DNA of 64,000 bases, from assembly GCA_032209605.1 (NCBI GenBank), contig JASFXZ010000002.1, positions 57,290,431-57,354,430 on the forward strand, in the 5' to 3' direction. The stretch's first letter is position 1. The number at the start of each line of letters is the position of its first letter. Under the pieces are notes generated by a model. It searched no databases. It saw only the letters and a program-made list of their open reading frames with translations, and had not been told where the DNA came from. Of the stretch, positions 1 to 13,020 are shown piece after piece. The position numbers and the translations under genes were made by a program. The DNA is from Mactromeris polynyma. Taxonomy: Eukaryota > Mollusca > Bivalvia > Venerida > Mactridae.

Positions 1-326
1 CTTTAAGACTGATACTAGATACTTAAGAATTTACTCAGGTATATTTCTTTGTTATAACTCATTTGCCTGTAGATACTGGTGATTATTTGATATTAACAAA
101 ACAAATACTATTTTTTCTTGTGCAGAATTCAAAACTTCCAAACCTTTAAATTGCACATGTTGAAACAATTGATAAATATATCTAAGACAGTTACTGACTT
201 CATACATATGTTTATTCGTAAAATCAGTGCCTGGTCTTATTGTAGAGATGTCAAGGTGGTCTCTAAGTGAGAATAATCAGTTTGATACAAGAACCCGTGA
301 CTAGTACTTGTACCTGCAATACTTAC

Positions 327-3300
327 TGGGTTGTATATCGGAGATGCAGGGCTGGGGTAGCTTGCTCCGCCTCCGCCATGATGGGGTTGTCCCGGATACT
401 GTAATATACAACACGGATATGTTCATATATTGTCAATCAAAATATATGTAAATTCTTGTAAAAGACTAACTGATCCCAAGGTTATGTAGAGAGAGAAGAG
501 ATTCCATGTAAGTATGTATGTGGTATTGAACCAGCAACTGTATGTCATGTGAATTGAGCAATATTACTATTATTATAATTACCATATTATTGTAACTTGG
601 AAAAATCAATTTATAATGTTTTTGTGACAAATTATTCCCCAATGTAAAATCATTTAAAGATGAAACCTATTGTCAATTTGATACTTTAACACAATTAACA
701 ATATACATATAAGAGTAAAAGCTATATAACAAATTGCTTCAAAATGTCATTTGCAATATATATCAGCTAATTGATTTTAAGGGTTATTATATAAATGGAC
801 TGAAGTTGCTAGTGTCAATCCATCACATACAGGGTGTTGTTTCTGATGAGCAGCGTTTGCAAACTCGTTCGCCAATGCTCCGGCAAATTTCCCTATGGCT
901 CCCCCAATCCCAGTCCCGTGTCCGTGGTGTCCATGATTGTGGTGACCCTGTTAGTGCATTGCAGGAAAAAGCCAAGACAATAATTAAGCAAGAGAGTAAA
1001 TTTATAAAGAAAGTTCGATACACTCAGGAGATTGTCACGAATTATCACCCTTTATCCTGTCTAGATATCTCTCCCTTTATCACCTTTATAAAAGGGAGAG
1101 AACTCTAGACGGGATAAAGGGAGAGAACTCGTGACAATCTCCTGTGACTCATACATAAAAAACAGTTAAAGACATGAGATTCAGTGTTAATTAATACATA
1201 TAGATACAGTGAAAACCTCAATTATAGGACCACCTTCGGTTCTGAAGAAAGTCGGTGGTTTGATGACTCCGTTAAAATATGGCAGAAGAAATAAAAACAG
1301 GTCCATGAAATTATGGTCTTAATTTTGAGGTGGTCTTTAAGTGAGGTGTTAATGTAATATATGCCATAAAGCAAAATAATAACAACATTTAATTTACATA
1401 ATGGTAATCCATATGATAATATTTCACATCAATGAATACATGTAAAATGAAAATAAACATATTGAAAGCTGTGATGACAGAATTGAAGAAAACATGTACA
1501 AATGAGAATACAAATTAAACTAAACGTTCTTTCTTGTAAGCACAATATGTGAATATAGCAGGTGCTACTGACTACAAGCATATAAAGTGATAGAACATTG
1601 ACACCAGCCCGATGATGTATTCCACAAACAATGGTAACACATTGCAAAGTATATATCAATCAATGAACATGCAAATGTCCAACTACAACTACATGAACAT
1701 CCGACAAGGTCCACTATTGCAATAAAAACATAAAGTCAGCTCTTTCATCTATAATACTCGAAAGGGACTGGGTCGTCTGTGTCAGGGTGGTTAAGGGCAA
1801 CACTTCCAGTCACTTGCCTCTCCCAATGTGGATTCGAGCAACCACTAGTATTGTCCAAGCAAACAAATCATCCAGCTGCCGCTTACTGAGGTTTCATACT
1901 TGTATTTAAAAGTCCTCCGTTTTCATCGGTTGTAAGACATTGTCAACATTACTTTGACCGATCACCTGACCTAATCCGTTTTTCTGGAACCGATTAACAA
2001 CCAGTAACATTCTAACCTACCCTTCCTCAAGCAGCTGACAACTACCCCACAAGAATCCGAGATGGAGAGCAAAAGGATCGCCATATGTCACAGGGCATGA
2101 CCTCCCGTCTGGGAATGGAACACAGAGCTCCCTGGCGACAGTCCAGTACTCTACCAACTATACTATCAAACCAGGCTTTCCACGGTAAACGTTATGTACA
2201 GAGACGGCAACATTAGTTTTACTATATCGGTATGTCCTTCTACTCTATAAATACACTACAATATTAAAGTTTGTTATACCAGATTATAAGCAAGTGTTAA
2301 CAAGCTCATGCTGCTGTATTTGTGAAGTTGAAGTCTTACCGGAACATGTTTTCCGTCAAAGCGAATCGTTTGCACTTTGATTCCTTGCTCAACAGAGATG
2401 TGTGTGACTCGATGCTTCTGAATACGATGGTTAAAGTCACAGAAATGCCTTCCGTTCACTGACACCTGTAATAAAATACAATCAATATTTACTACTTTTT
2501 ACAAATTCGAAATTTAAATTACGTCATTTTTATTCAAAACGTTATTCCACGAAATTACAAGCAAAAAATACAATCAGTAATTTCTGTCGCCAAATCTTAA
2601 TTACGTTTGTCTTATTAAAGCTTTATTGTAAAAAAAAGTGTCAAACTACTGTGTTCATGAATCAAATTCAAACTTTAAGGCCGAAAAAGGGCAGTAAATT
2701 GACAACTATAAACATCATACATAATTATAATATATATACAGAGGCAAATTCGGAAGTCTGCAGTAGCAATATCACCACAAACCACGAGGATTATCCGCGC
2801 TGGAATGTATACGTACGGGAAGTAGCTAGATTCGTAACTTACCGAGTACTGATGTGGCTTGACATGAATTGTAACTTCACAACGTTGCCCTTTATGGAAG
2901 GGAAATCCACCATGACGTTCTTCCATTCCCCAGGCGCCCCCTTGAAGGCTGTTTCTTACTACCTAAAGTCATTAAGGAAAGCATATAAGACACTCAAACA
3001 CGGCGATAATTAACATTAATATATGCCGAATTTCGCCAGATCCTGACGAGCAGTTACGATTGCGTTTAAAGTACAAACAAAGACATCAATCTCAACATCT
3101 CGGCAATTTCCATAACATTTTTTTAAAATAATAGCAGAGGTGATCCGATTGGCAAAGACATGTATAAGATTTGAACTCAGGTGCTAACATGATAAAGTAC
3201 ACGAGGCTTTACGGGACATCAAAACAAGCGGAGAATGTACGAGTGATTCTTTGTGCAGATGTTGATCGAGTTACCTCCCTTTAACACGTGACTATCTCTC

Positions 3301-6300
3301 GTGCATCCGAGCAGAATATTTGCATTTGCAGAAGATATAAATCATTTCATCTGATATCACATTCACTACCCTTAACTAAACCATCACAAATACTGACAAT
3401 AGGATCGGAAATATCAATACCTGATTGTCAGTGAATCTTGGGTTAAACACGAAGGCACATTCACTTCGTGGATCAATGCTGCCTCCAGCTTGTAAGGATA
3501 CCAAAAATCTGTGAGATTGAAATTTTATATCATTTTAATAATGAAAGTGTAATAGTTGTATCTTAGTCTTACAACAATGCTGTAGTTATAACCATTTATA
3601 TTACACACAGACCAAAGTTGGCAATACCATGTTAACTCGAACGTGCAGTCATTGTCCACGATCGAAAATCAACCATATTTCTGGGATAGCTGGATTTCCA
3701 AAGATTGTTAATGTGTTTTGTCCTCAAAATTTTAAGTATTCGTGTGATACTGGGTTCTAGCTATGATTGAATTAGCAACACCAATGGAATTGTTCCCCAG
3801 ATATCTTAAAATGCAAAATGTTGGGTACACAATCAATTAATGAACTTAATCTGACTAGAAATTAACCTCGAATGATTTTATACAACTAATGTCTACTAAA
3901 AAGAAGCAAACTTAAGTTACCCATTGTGATGATGTTCTGGGACACCAGTGAGATGTATCTGCATACCATCGTGCAAACCTCCTGGAATAGGGGCTACGTA
4001 CGGTATACCCTGCAATAAATACCTCCATCTATATAAAGCATATACCGACAGGTTTAAAGATAATTACTAATTGACTTAGTAAGGAAATGGGTAACTGATC
4101 ATGGCGTAAAAACACACATAATGTAGGGATATGTACACCTGAGTACATCACAAATACAATAAAACCTCGATAATAAAACCACCATTGGGAACCTTATTAC
4201 TCTGATTTTCTTAATGAGGTGGTCTTAATATCGAGTTTGAATTAAGAGCAAAACAGTAAAAATGGACTTGAAAATTGTGTTCTCAATTTCAAGGTGGTCT
4301 TATTCTTGAGGTGGTCTTTACATGAAGTTTTACTGCAGATCAAAATTGTATTTGTGCAAACAGGCGACAGAGCTGGAGTTGTGTGTGTGTATTTCAAATA
4401 AATGTGACAAAAACGCTCACCAACACCCGATCATGCATTCATTACAAACTTCAAGGTCGTATGAAACACGATAGTTTCGTTAAAATGCAACTTAATACCA
4501 TAAATCAAGGGTAATATAATGTAGACCGCTTATCATTAATTTTAAGCGAAGAAAAATGTTTGCTATTTTTCTAAAACATGTCGTTTCTGTATAATGAATG
4601 GCCACTTTGTAAGAACAACATGTCACAAACTTCAGTATGTGACTTCTTGAGCCTGTACATGTTCATTACTAAATACACTATTAGTGTGATGTATATTATA
4701 ACATCATATGACATGTATGTGTAAGTATTTATTGATGTAATGGGTGAGAGACATATTGTTTAAATCTTAATTTATTAACAATGCAATGATACTTGAAATC
4801 TTTATTTGTTTAATAGTCTTCGTGTTGATAACAATACAAATCTTGATATATGTATCTACATTATCTTAGATCAAAGTTCAAGGATTCGTGTCTATTTATT
4901 TAGTCAATATCCTGATATCTGCGCGAGTTTATCTTAACAAGACTCATAATTGTAAATGTATACTACAAGATTAGAAAAACGTGATGGTGGTCGATTGTAT
5001 GGTGAAATACTTGTCCTCAAAATCTGACTTTACACGTATAACAAAAAATGAATCACCAAATTAGTATGAAGAAACTATTGGAGTGATAGTCACTCGAGCT
5101 GATATTTGTATTTTAATGACATGACAGCAAAAATCACAAATTTTCAAATCTGACAATAAAACAATGTCTATTCTAATAAGTCATGTTTCTACTCGATCAG
5201 AATGGACACGCCCATATGGTTTAGTTGTGGCAACATTGGAACAAATAATTTTATTACATGTTTATCTTTATACTTGGTTTGCAGCACAGTAGACTGGTTT
5301 TGGTAACACATAATGAACACGTGTCTTGTCATTTGTGAAATCATTTAGTTAGCAAGTCTGTTTTCCAACGTTCAGTTCCGTACAAACCCTACCACTAAAA
5401 CCTAGTTTTTTTCCTTAACAGTTTTAGTTTAGTTTGACCTTATTTATTTAACATTGATCTTACAGCTTATACTTATCACTCAGAGTGACAGCTTTATGCA
5501 ATACTAACCCCGTAGCCATACCTAATCCATGAAATTGTGTACGTTGTCATCAAACTTTGCTCAACTCAGGAGCTCGAACATACACCTTTGGATAAGAAGC
5601 CAGGTGAGAATGGCTACCCCCCGACCAATACGCACCCTTTATGCTTGCTAACGTAATACTTGAAGCTGGTTGATATTTTGTTTTCTTCTTTGATAGCTAC
5701 ATGATAGTTGAAACCACTCGAAATGCATTATTTTCAAAAGACTGTTTGACAATTTGAAATTGGTGTTTTTCTGAACCGAAAGTAGCCGATTAGTCATGAA
5801 AACGAAAGTAGATATTTTTTGTGACCCTGAATATAAAAAACCAGAGGCATTGAGAGCACAAGGATTTTCAACAGCAATGACAAAAGTGTACACGAACACG
5901 TGCAAATATGTGTCCATACCCCGCACGTGCAAAACGTGCTATAAACGTCAATACGCCTAATACGATTAATTTCATAGCGAGCCGGCTAAAAAAAATCAAT
6001 AATTCGCTGCATTACCTGTTCAAATATCGGTATGGGAAATTTTGTGTGAATACATGCATTATTAGAAAAATAATGATACAATATAAACTGACCGATTAGG
6101 AATTTTGTTGAGTGTACATGTATTGAGTGCAATAACAAGTAAACTTGAGTGTTTATAGAAAAATAACGAAGATGAAAAAATAGAGGTGTGGCCACAACAC
6201 TCATAGCTTCCTGATCACGTTAGGTTAAACAGCTATACTGTGTACATTAGAATAGCTTGTCTAATACATAAATTCACTAGATTTGTAAATAGTTCAAAAG

Positions 6301-6523
6301 ATTATTTCAGAAATTAACATGGTCCTGTCTAATAAATGGATTTAACAGAAAGGTCAGAATTTATCTATATATCCAAATATATAATCGTGAAAACTCAAGT
6401 ACGTGTTAATACATACTGCAAGAACGATAGTACAACACATTAAACAAACCGGAGTTATCACAATTAATATATTATTCAAAACAAAGAAGTTAAGCTTACC
6501 GGATTGTGCACAGCGTTCGCCAT
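327..6523 (-). CDS. Tandem-repeat galectin gene 1 (partial; CRD1 and linker)
   Basis: Beta-galactoside-binding lectin family. Coding exons on the minus strand are 6500-6523, 3921-4009, 3421-3508, 2843-2962, 2340-2465, 831-947 and 327-398; all have GT-AG boundaries and compatible phases. The start is the ATG at 6523, giving MANAVHNP. CRD1 opens with GIPYVAPIPGG and carries FNPRF, V-R-N and WGMEER, the core of the galectin sugar site. The histidine that normally precedes FNPR is valine here. CRD1 ends VTHISVEQG...IRFDGKHVP. Two linker exons follow: a His/Gly-rich one (GHHNHGHHGHG, then GGAIGKFAGAL) and a Pro/Gly/Ser one (YPGQPHH...SPIYNP). By comparison with gene 2, CRD2 should lie left of base 1. 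There is no signal peptide, as usual for galectins. Ligand is not predictable. Confidence 0.93.
1025..1144. mobile_element. Fold-back MITE, family CAGGAGATTGTCACGAG
   Basis: The ends are inverted copies (CAGGAGATTGTCACGA and the reverse) and the inside repeats ctccctttatccc / gggataaagggag, so the unit folds into a long hairpin. It lies in an intron of galectin gene 1. Homologous copy at 19042-19160; relatives at 7808, 14641, 15579 and 27397. Confidence 0.75.
1207..1354. mobile_element. Decayed pogo-like MITE (CAGTAAAACCTC family)
   Basis: Starts TA-CAGTGAAAACCTCAATTA and ends GGTGGTCTTTAAGTGAGGTG-TTAATG, a worn version of the family best seen at 14262-14405. It is shared with copy 2 (19223-19400), so it predates the segmental duplication. 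Confidence 0.6.
4157..4335. mobile_element. pogo-like MITE (CAGTAAAACCTC family), copy-1 specific
   Basis: Opens TA-CAATAAAACCTCGATAA and closes with GAAGTTTTACTG. The corresponding site in copy 2 (about 22424) has unrelated DNA, so this insertion or its loss is later than the duplication. It is in intron 1 of galectin gene 1. Confidence 0.65.
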
Positions 6524-6565
6524 TTTCTGTCTTTGTTATTTGATATCACAAGCGGTTGTGTGTTA

Positions 6566-6574
6566 TATTTTATA
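6566..6574 (-). promoter_or_regulatory. TATA box of galectin gene 1
   Basis: Read on the minus strand this is TATAAAATA, 43-51 bases upstream of the ATG at 6523, which would place transcription start only about 15-20 bases before the ATG. A palindromic E-box CACGTG follows upstream at 6591-6596. The TATA box is conserved at gene 2 but the E-box is not. Confidence 0.6.
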
Positions 6575-6773
6575 GTACAGTGACAGGTATCACGTGATCC
6601 TCATGTATCTTCCGGGTTATCTTTCCATCCCAGTCATACACAAATAAAACTTCGCTCGCTCAAGTTGTTGATAAGATTTTCGAAAATTGATAATGACCGA
6701 TATCAGTAGTGTAGCTGTGTATATTCTTGCGTGAGTTTGCTTCATATTTAAAGAAGATCAGGAGAACGAGCAT

Positions 6774-7088
6774 GTAGATATTTAGTATTCTGATTGTAGA
6801 TAATGAGTATTCAAATTGCAGATATCTAGTATTCTGATTGAAGATATCTATTAGTCTGATTGAAGATATTTAGTATTCTGATTGTAGCTATCTAGTATTC
6901 TGATTGCAGATATATTGTAGATATCTGGTATTCGAATTGTAGATATCTGGTATTCGAATTGTAGATTTCTGCTAATCGAAGTGTTGACATCTAGCTATCG
7001 AATTGTAAATATCTGATATTCGAATTGTAGATATCTAGCATTCAAATTGCACATTTCTAGTATTCGAATTGCAGATCTCTAGTATTTA
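6774..7088. repeat. 22-bp minisatellite upstream of galectin gene 1 (about 14 units)
   Basis: Units resemble GTAGATATCTAGTATTCTG plus three bases, each with the palindrome AGATATCT. The array begins about 250 bp upstream of the galectin ATG. The allele at gene 2 (25298-26220) is about three times longer. Confidence 0.9.
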
Positions 7089-7807
7089 TCTAGTGTTATT
7101 ATAAATTATGTTGTTATATTATGATAGCATAAGTTATCAAAATTGGACCTGTAAAGTTAAGCTTTATTTACATAGATTTGGCTTTGGTTATACATGGGAA
7201 AGGCAATATGTTGCAAATCAAAATTTACTCTTACATACAACTTTCGGCCTATCGTTACTGACCTCGTTCCATGATGTATTCCATCCATTCAACCCCTTTC
7301 ATCCTTGATGTCCCCCTAAATATTTCTCTAGCGCCCCCCCCCCCCCCCTAGAATTTCCCAACCTTACATGCACGTATGAGTTTAAAAACGAAAATATACA
7401 GAGATCTTTAATTATAAGACTCTGGATTGGTTTTATGTTCAATAACTTAAAAGCAAAATCATAAAACACAGTCATTGCCGTTTAATGAGGCTTAAGCAAA
7501 ACCAATAAATGACCAAAAAGTTACACCCCGCCTTAAGACTAAATCCTGGACCGCCCCTGTATTTAACAGTGAATACGAGTTCATTACGTTGCCGTACGCT
7601 GAGTATAATCATGTGCCTTCTTGATCCGCCTACTTGATGTGGAAAGAAACAAAATTTCCCTTAAACAATTGAAATGTACGAATTTAACCCAAAGTGAAAC
7701 TAGTATATTTGCATACACAAATAAGGAAGCGATTAGACTTGTTTTTCTAAAAACCTTAGTAATACGCTTATTGTATAAGGATTCAATATTTTTAACTATT
7801 TATGGTC

Positions 7808-7920
7808 CACACGAGATTGTAACGAGTTTTCTCCCTTTATCGCTATATCATAGTTCATGTATACACTTGTATATTATATACAGGAAATTGTCACGAGTTC
7901 TATCCCTTTATCCCTTATAT
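7808..7920. mobile_element. Fold-back MITE remnant
   Basis: Contains GAGATTGTAACGAG with a ctccctttatc motif, and at the other end AATTGTCACGAGTTC followed by ccctttatccc. It belongs to the family at 1025-1144 and corresponds to 27397-27513 in copy 2. Confidence 0.55.
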
Positions 7921-7944
7921 AGTCTCCGGCGCATAGTGTTGATT

Positions 7945-8924
7945 TCTCCGGCACATAGAATTGACTAAGGTGTTGATTTCTGCCTGTGGAATATTGTTCC
8001 ATTCCTGAATGAGCGCTTGACGAAGTTCGTTGACGTTAGCAGGTGGGTTGGGACGACGCCTCACTCGTCTGTCCAGAATATCTCAGACGTGCTTGATTGG
8101 GTTGAGATCAGGACTTTTAGCGGGCCAGTCATCAATGAAATCAATGTTAATTATTATAAGAAAATTTACAGTGTCTCTAGCTGTATGACATGTGGCATTA
8201 TCATGCTGAAAAATCGAGATATGGGCGTTGTTATGGAACATAGGAATAACGTGATGAGCGAGAATGTCATCGCGGTAACGTTGAGCATTTAAATTGCCAT
8301 TAATGACGACTAGTGGTGAACGATAACCATGTACAATGGCTGCCCAAACCATGACATAACCCCAACCCCCGAAAAGATCTCATTCAAGAACAAAACAGTA
8401 AGCATAGCATTCACTTCTCCTACGGTAGACGCGCACACTGCCATCACCACGATGTAAACAAAATCTGGATTCATCCGAAAAAAGAACGGTATTACAGCGT
8501 CGTCGTGTCCAACGAGTGTGTTCACGTGCCCTATTAAGACAATTTACACGATGACTTTGCGTTAAAACGCATTCGACGTAAGGACGTCGTCCGTGTAAAC
8601 CGTTCTCCCGCAGACGATTACTAACAGTTTGCCCACTGATTCGGTTATTATGAAGCCCATGTGTGTTATCAGCAGTAACGTGGCAGTTTGTAATCGATTG
8701 CGCAAATGCGTGTTCGTGATATAGCGGTCTTGACCACGCGTTGTAACACGCGGACGTCCACGATGAGGCAAGTCGTCGGTGTGTCCTGTCGTTCTAAATC
8801 GTGCGCGAAGATTTCGTATCTCTCGACTATAACTCCGAAAATGCCTTGCAACGTCTTCTGTGGACATGCCAGCATCAAGCATGCCAATCGCCCGTTCACA
8901 TAAATTATAGGGTATTCTTGGCAT
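7945..8924 (-). pseudogene. Tc1-like DD34E transposase, broken, copy 1
   Basis: The protein starts MPRIPYNLCERAIGMLDAG at 8924 with a helix-turn-helix paired-like domain and an RGRPR GRPR-type motif. It continues in other frames with SDESRFCLHRGDG (first catalytic D), VWAAIVHGYRSPL, FQHDNATCHTA (second catalytic D) and SPDLNPI. The reading shifts frame at least twice. The third catalytic glutamate after SPDLNPI is lysine, and the tryptophan codon two residues later is TGA. The 3' end next to 7940 is shortened relative to copy 2. It is a dead transposon that travelled with the segmental duplication. Confidence 0.88.
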
Positions 8925-9580
8925 ACTAAAAATGCTACAATGTAAAAATATTTTTTACAAATTTTTAAGCGTTTTTGTTCACTTGACAACAATGTCAGTA
9001 AGACAAGTAAAACAAATTGACCGAATACCACATGAGACATGTTGAACAATTTATGCTCTTGCAAATCGAGTTTCACGTTGTTGACGATTAACAGTGCAAA
9101 CATAATCGCTACACAATGCTTTCTTTCAATAATTACTGGATCTGATGGCAGTTCCATGTTTTCGAAGTTTTTCTGTAATACATTACAGTAAATGACTATC
9201 AAAGTGAAATGCATTTACATGTTAGACAAGCACAACTTGATATTTAGTCATGAATATAGTATAAGAGAGACAACTCTAGAATCATAATATATAATATAAT
9301 TTCATATTAATTTGATGAGTTAACAAATACTGTAATAATAATGAAGTTCAATGTTCCATATCATGACATGCCTTTTATATTGGTGATTGGTTGGTTGATT
9401 TGCCATCTCCAATTTTCTGACTGTGTTAACATATGGCTATTGTTTTCTTATCACACATATGTTGAGAATATATTTTAGGGAACTTTTAGTAGATGTATTT
9501 TGTCAGCTAATGGCAGGGTGTATGCGGTAGCTCAGCTGAAAAAGCTATTTCATTAATAAATCTCTTATCATTCATTTCAG

Positions 9581-10454
9581 GGCGATCCCATCACTTTAGA
9601 GCGAGTAGAGCTTGGATTTGATACAGGAGGTAAGTTTTTACTTCTTCAGTATTGTCTGTATCATTTTCTTGACTGATAAAGCGAATAGTGAGATTGCTTG
9701 CAAAACTTTATCTTCCTGGTATCTCAACTTTTTTTGTCCAAATAATAGAACTGTTAAAGAAAAAATGTGCTGTGAGTGCACAAAAAACTGCTCTAGAAAT
9801 ACCAAGTACATATAGAAATTATAGAGTTTAAGTACTAAGAATAGCACCATCCTGACTTATATATATTTGTTCACGTTATTGCTTTGGTGGACACCAGGGC
9901 TTGCAGTGAATTAAGAAACACCTAAACTACGGTACTTTCTGGTTAATTTCAGTCCTGATAATATATGACCGTAATAATTATGATAAGTCCAGAATATTTT
10001 ATCTTTGCCATAGATAAATGTCAATCTAGAAGTAGAAAGTTTGAAATACAGGCATGGTGTAATTAACATATAATACACCTCAAATTTTACCATCTACCTT
10101 TAATATATGTGGTGACAGTATCAGTTGCTTGCTGCATGTAAATGTTTATTAACTTGGCAATATTTGGTTGACTGACCATCAGGTAAAAAGCATTCAAGAT
10201 AACCTTTGCCCTCTGTCAATTTGTTTACCAAGCATACAGAAAAAACATGTGTGGCATGACAGTTTTAATTATATGTAAACAACTTATATTTCATTTCAGA
10301 CTATATTATTAATGAAACTGCCAAAATTCTACGTATTTTACACATCAGAGATCTGCGAGAACTTCAATCGAAAATAAATCAAGCCATTGTGGCTGTACAA
10401 ACTGTAACTGCAAATCCTAAAACTGACAGTAGACTCGGTAAAGTTGGAAGATAA
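9581..10454 (+). CDS. RTRAF: RTRAF (C14orf166/hCLE) 3' terminal exons
   Basis: Two exons: 9581-9629 (after TTTCATTTCAG, donor GTAAGT) and 10300-10454 (after CATTTCAG, stop TAA). They encode 67 residues. The end, LHIRDLRELQSKINQAIVAV then NPKTDSRLGKVGR, matches from memory the conserved C-terminus of RTRAF, a small RNA-binding protein of the tRNA-ligase and RNA-transport complexes that also contacts RNA polymerase II. The 5' exons are not found between 1 and 9580, where a galectin gene lies on the other strand. So either the 5' part is beyond the left edge with galectin gene 1 nested in an intron, or this is a fragment left by the tandem duplication breakpoint. The frame is intact, so recent loss cannot be told from function. 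Confidence 0.85.
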
Positions 10455-11483
10455 TGTGAAACAACTACAGTATGAACAACACAAAAAAGTATTGAAGATT
10501 ATCTGCAGATTCTGACCACTTAAATTTCCAGTTCTTCTGTGAATGGACATTTTCCTTTTCATCTAGTTGCTAATACCATACAACGATACCACAAAATCTG
10601 CCACGGAATGTTATGATAGGTTTTAAAGTTATTTGCTGATGTGTTTATGAATGCATCCAAGTATTAGGTTCATTTCAGTATTTTTTTATCTATGAAAGTC
10701 CATCAGCTTTTTACTGTTTAAGTGTTACCCTACACTTTGGGTGGGAAATAATAGTAATTGTTGCATGTGTAGCATAGCAGTAAGAGATTGCTGCTTTTCA
10801 ACTTGAATTATATTAAGATAGAATGAGCATGATATGCACTAAATATGTTTCCTTGTAATTTACAATCTCCTGTATATAATATATTGTAGATTTTGGATTC
10901 AGTGTTTACATAAATTTAAATGCTTTATGGGGAAGTGTATGTTGTTTTAAAAGTGATATTGTATTGTGTAAGTTATTTTGAGATATTATTGTCAGTATCT
11001 AGACGGCCGAGTGCAATTTTGCAGTTTTGCAGACGCTACTTGTTAAAGAGGATATACACTTTGTTAGGGGTATTCATTGCATGGTCTTATAAAAGTTAAG
11101 TGGTTGCATTTGTATGGGCTTGGTGAGGGGGGGGGGGGGGTGCCGTCAGATATGTTATTTATGAACTTTATCAGATAATGTCATGTAATTTACATGTTTT
11201 GATGTTTTGCTTGAAATGTCTGATGCAGATTAAAAGATAAATCTGTGTTTTTATGTGTTAGGAAGTACATGCTGCTTATATTATGTTACAAGGTTGTGGA
11301 CATACGTATGTGCCTGTTTACTGCTTGCAACTTCTCCATGGATTGACTAGTAAGGAAACAACACATAAAATATGCCAATCTCCTCCACATAGGTCCCCCA
11401 TTACAAAGTACAGATACCTCTGCCATCATAAATATTTAAACCTTATTCTGTTAATTTTGGTTTTTACCTTGGGATTTTATGTA

Positions 11484-11579
11484 CAATGGAACCCTCCAAA
11501 CTGAACACCTTCCGTACCAATGTTAAGATTTGGAAGAGTTTCCAGTTCTCAGGGGTTCCGTTTTGGAGGCGTTCCACTG
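11484..11579. mobile_element. 96-bp MITE with TA target duplication (CAGTGGAACCCTCC type)
   Basis: Imperfect inverted ends CAATGGAACCCTCCAAA and TTTTGGAGGCGTTCCACTG, flanked on both sides by TA (11482-11483 and 11580-11581). The ends resemble pogo/Tigger-type termini. Probably in the RTRAF 3' UTR or just past it. Confidence 0.7.
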
Positions 11580-13014
11580 TATGAGATATTAATGTAGGTG
11601 GTTATAAGAAAAAAAACGAAGAATATAAACTTTCATATTTCAAGGTGTAACCCTCATTTTGTTCAAATATCCATCATCATGTGACATTCACGATGTGACA
11701 TTCACGAAGGGAATGTACCGCCAGGGGAGATAAACACTGTGAGGAGTTTGAATGGGCTTGATTAATGTGTTGAGGAACACGTGTTACATCATGTGATAGG
11801 GTTGTTGTTGTATGTGCTCTTTGAATACTTTGTACTTGCTACATATCCATGCATGTAATTGCTGATAAATTGTTTTGAATGATATACTTTCTTGTTTTGT
11901 GAACTGTGTACATGCTCTGTGCGAATTTGCTATGTAACAAAATAAGATTCTCAACAAAAGTTGATGTGCACTATTTTATTTGCAGTACTACCGAATTGGC
12001 ATGATGACAGAAACACTTATTTCAATTTTCTTTTGTGTTTTGTTTCTTCTTTTAACTCTTTTACAGTTAATTAATACTGACAAAATCATTTCGTTACCGT
12101 ATTTTTCCTATAATGCCATATTGTTTCATTGTTGCCTAAAAACAAAATACTGCAAAACCGGAAGTAACGTAAAAATGCCAGCAAACATTGTAAATGATTA
12201 TATTCAGGAAGGAAACAGTGTTGTGAACTATTTTATTCTTTTTGCAGAACACATGTTCTCTGTTTTAAATAAGAATATTGCTTTTCATTGGATTTCTTAA
12301 GTTTTTGATGATTGAACATCAACTTGATTGAATCGTACAACACGTGAATATCATATTTTAGAGTTTGTATTTAGAGGCAGGTCTCCTGATAGGCCTCAGT
12401 AAAAATATTATTTTTGATAAAATTTGCAACTGAGCAAAGTAAAGATTTTATAGGATAATTTCTGTTAAATTCTTGGTAAATAAAGCTTTATTTGAAGAAA
12501 AGTACCACTTTAAAGCTACGGACCTGTCATTCCTATCCAAGGTCTTTTTAATAGGCTTTATGATTTGGTCTTCAGAATGCTGTATCTTCACCAGACCATT
12601 GTAAGCACTGAGCTCCAAGTACAATATAAATGAAATATTCATAGCTCCAAAAAGACACAACAAAATAAGTGAATTAGTTTGGATAGTAAATTTTAAAAAA
12701 AACAACAGAAAAAATAAAGATTTTAAGGGATTTTCCCAATATTAAAGGTTATTAAAGGTTTCACTAGAAGGCCTGTGGATGTATTGTAGATCTAAATGTT
12801 TCCAATATAAGTTGGGTAGATTTGTGTCTACTCGATGCCATGCATTCACATATTATTAGTTTTGTCACAAACAAATAATTTCAGTACCATTCTTGAATTG
12901 CTGTTGATATCTGTATAATTGATATAATGGAAAGCAGAAGTAAAGACAACCAATATAAGTGATTAAAGTTTTATTTATACCTACACGTATGCAAATATAT
13001 CAAGTATGCAATCA

Positions 13015-13020
13015 TTTATT
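13015..13020 (-). terminator. Candidate polyadenylation signal of galectin gene 2
   Basis: AATAAA on the minus strand, about 180 bases after the TAA stop at 13199. A second AATAAA lies at 12970-12975. Confidence 0.45.

Larger units (their letters stand above)
1..8611. repeat. Segmental tandem duplication, copy 1 (extends left of the window)
   Basis: This segment matches 18020-28410 nearly base for base over galectin exons 1-7, most introns, the promoter, the 22-bp minisatellite and the Tc1 remnant. Base 1 corresponds to about 18020, so the left end lies outside the window. Similarity stops at about 8611, where copy 2 switches to a 35-bp minisatellite. The copies differ by indels: a MITE at 4157-4335 only here, unrelated intron 1 DNA at 5360-6178, and a shorter minisatellite. 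Confidence 0.93.

Noticed and set aside
740..830. Extension of the galectin His/Gly exon to an in-frame stop as an alternative C-terminus
   Set aside because: A good donor (GTATGT) follows CACCCT at 831 and the next exons join in phase to CRD2 in gene 2, so the extension is probably intron; a retained-intron form is not excluded.
11980..12300. 106-aa plus-strand open frame with hydrophobic start
   Set aside because: AT-rich composition, no motif, no coding-like codon pattern and no plausible splice partner.
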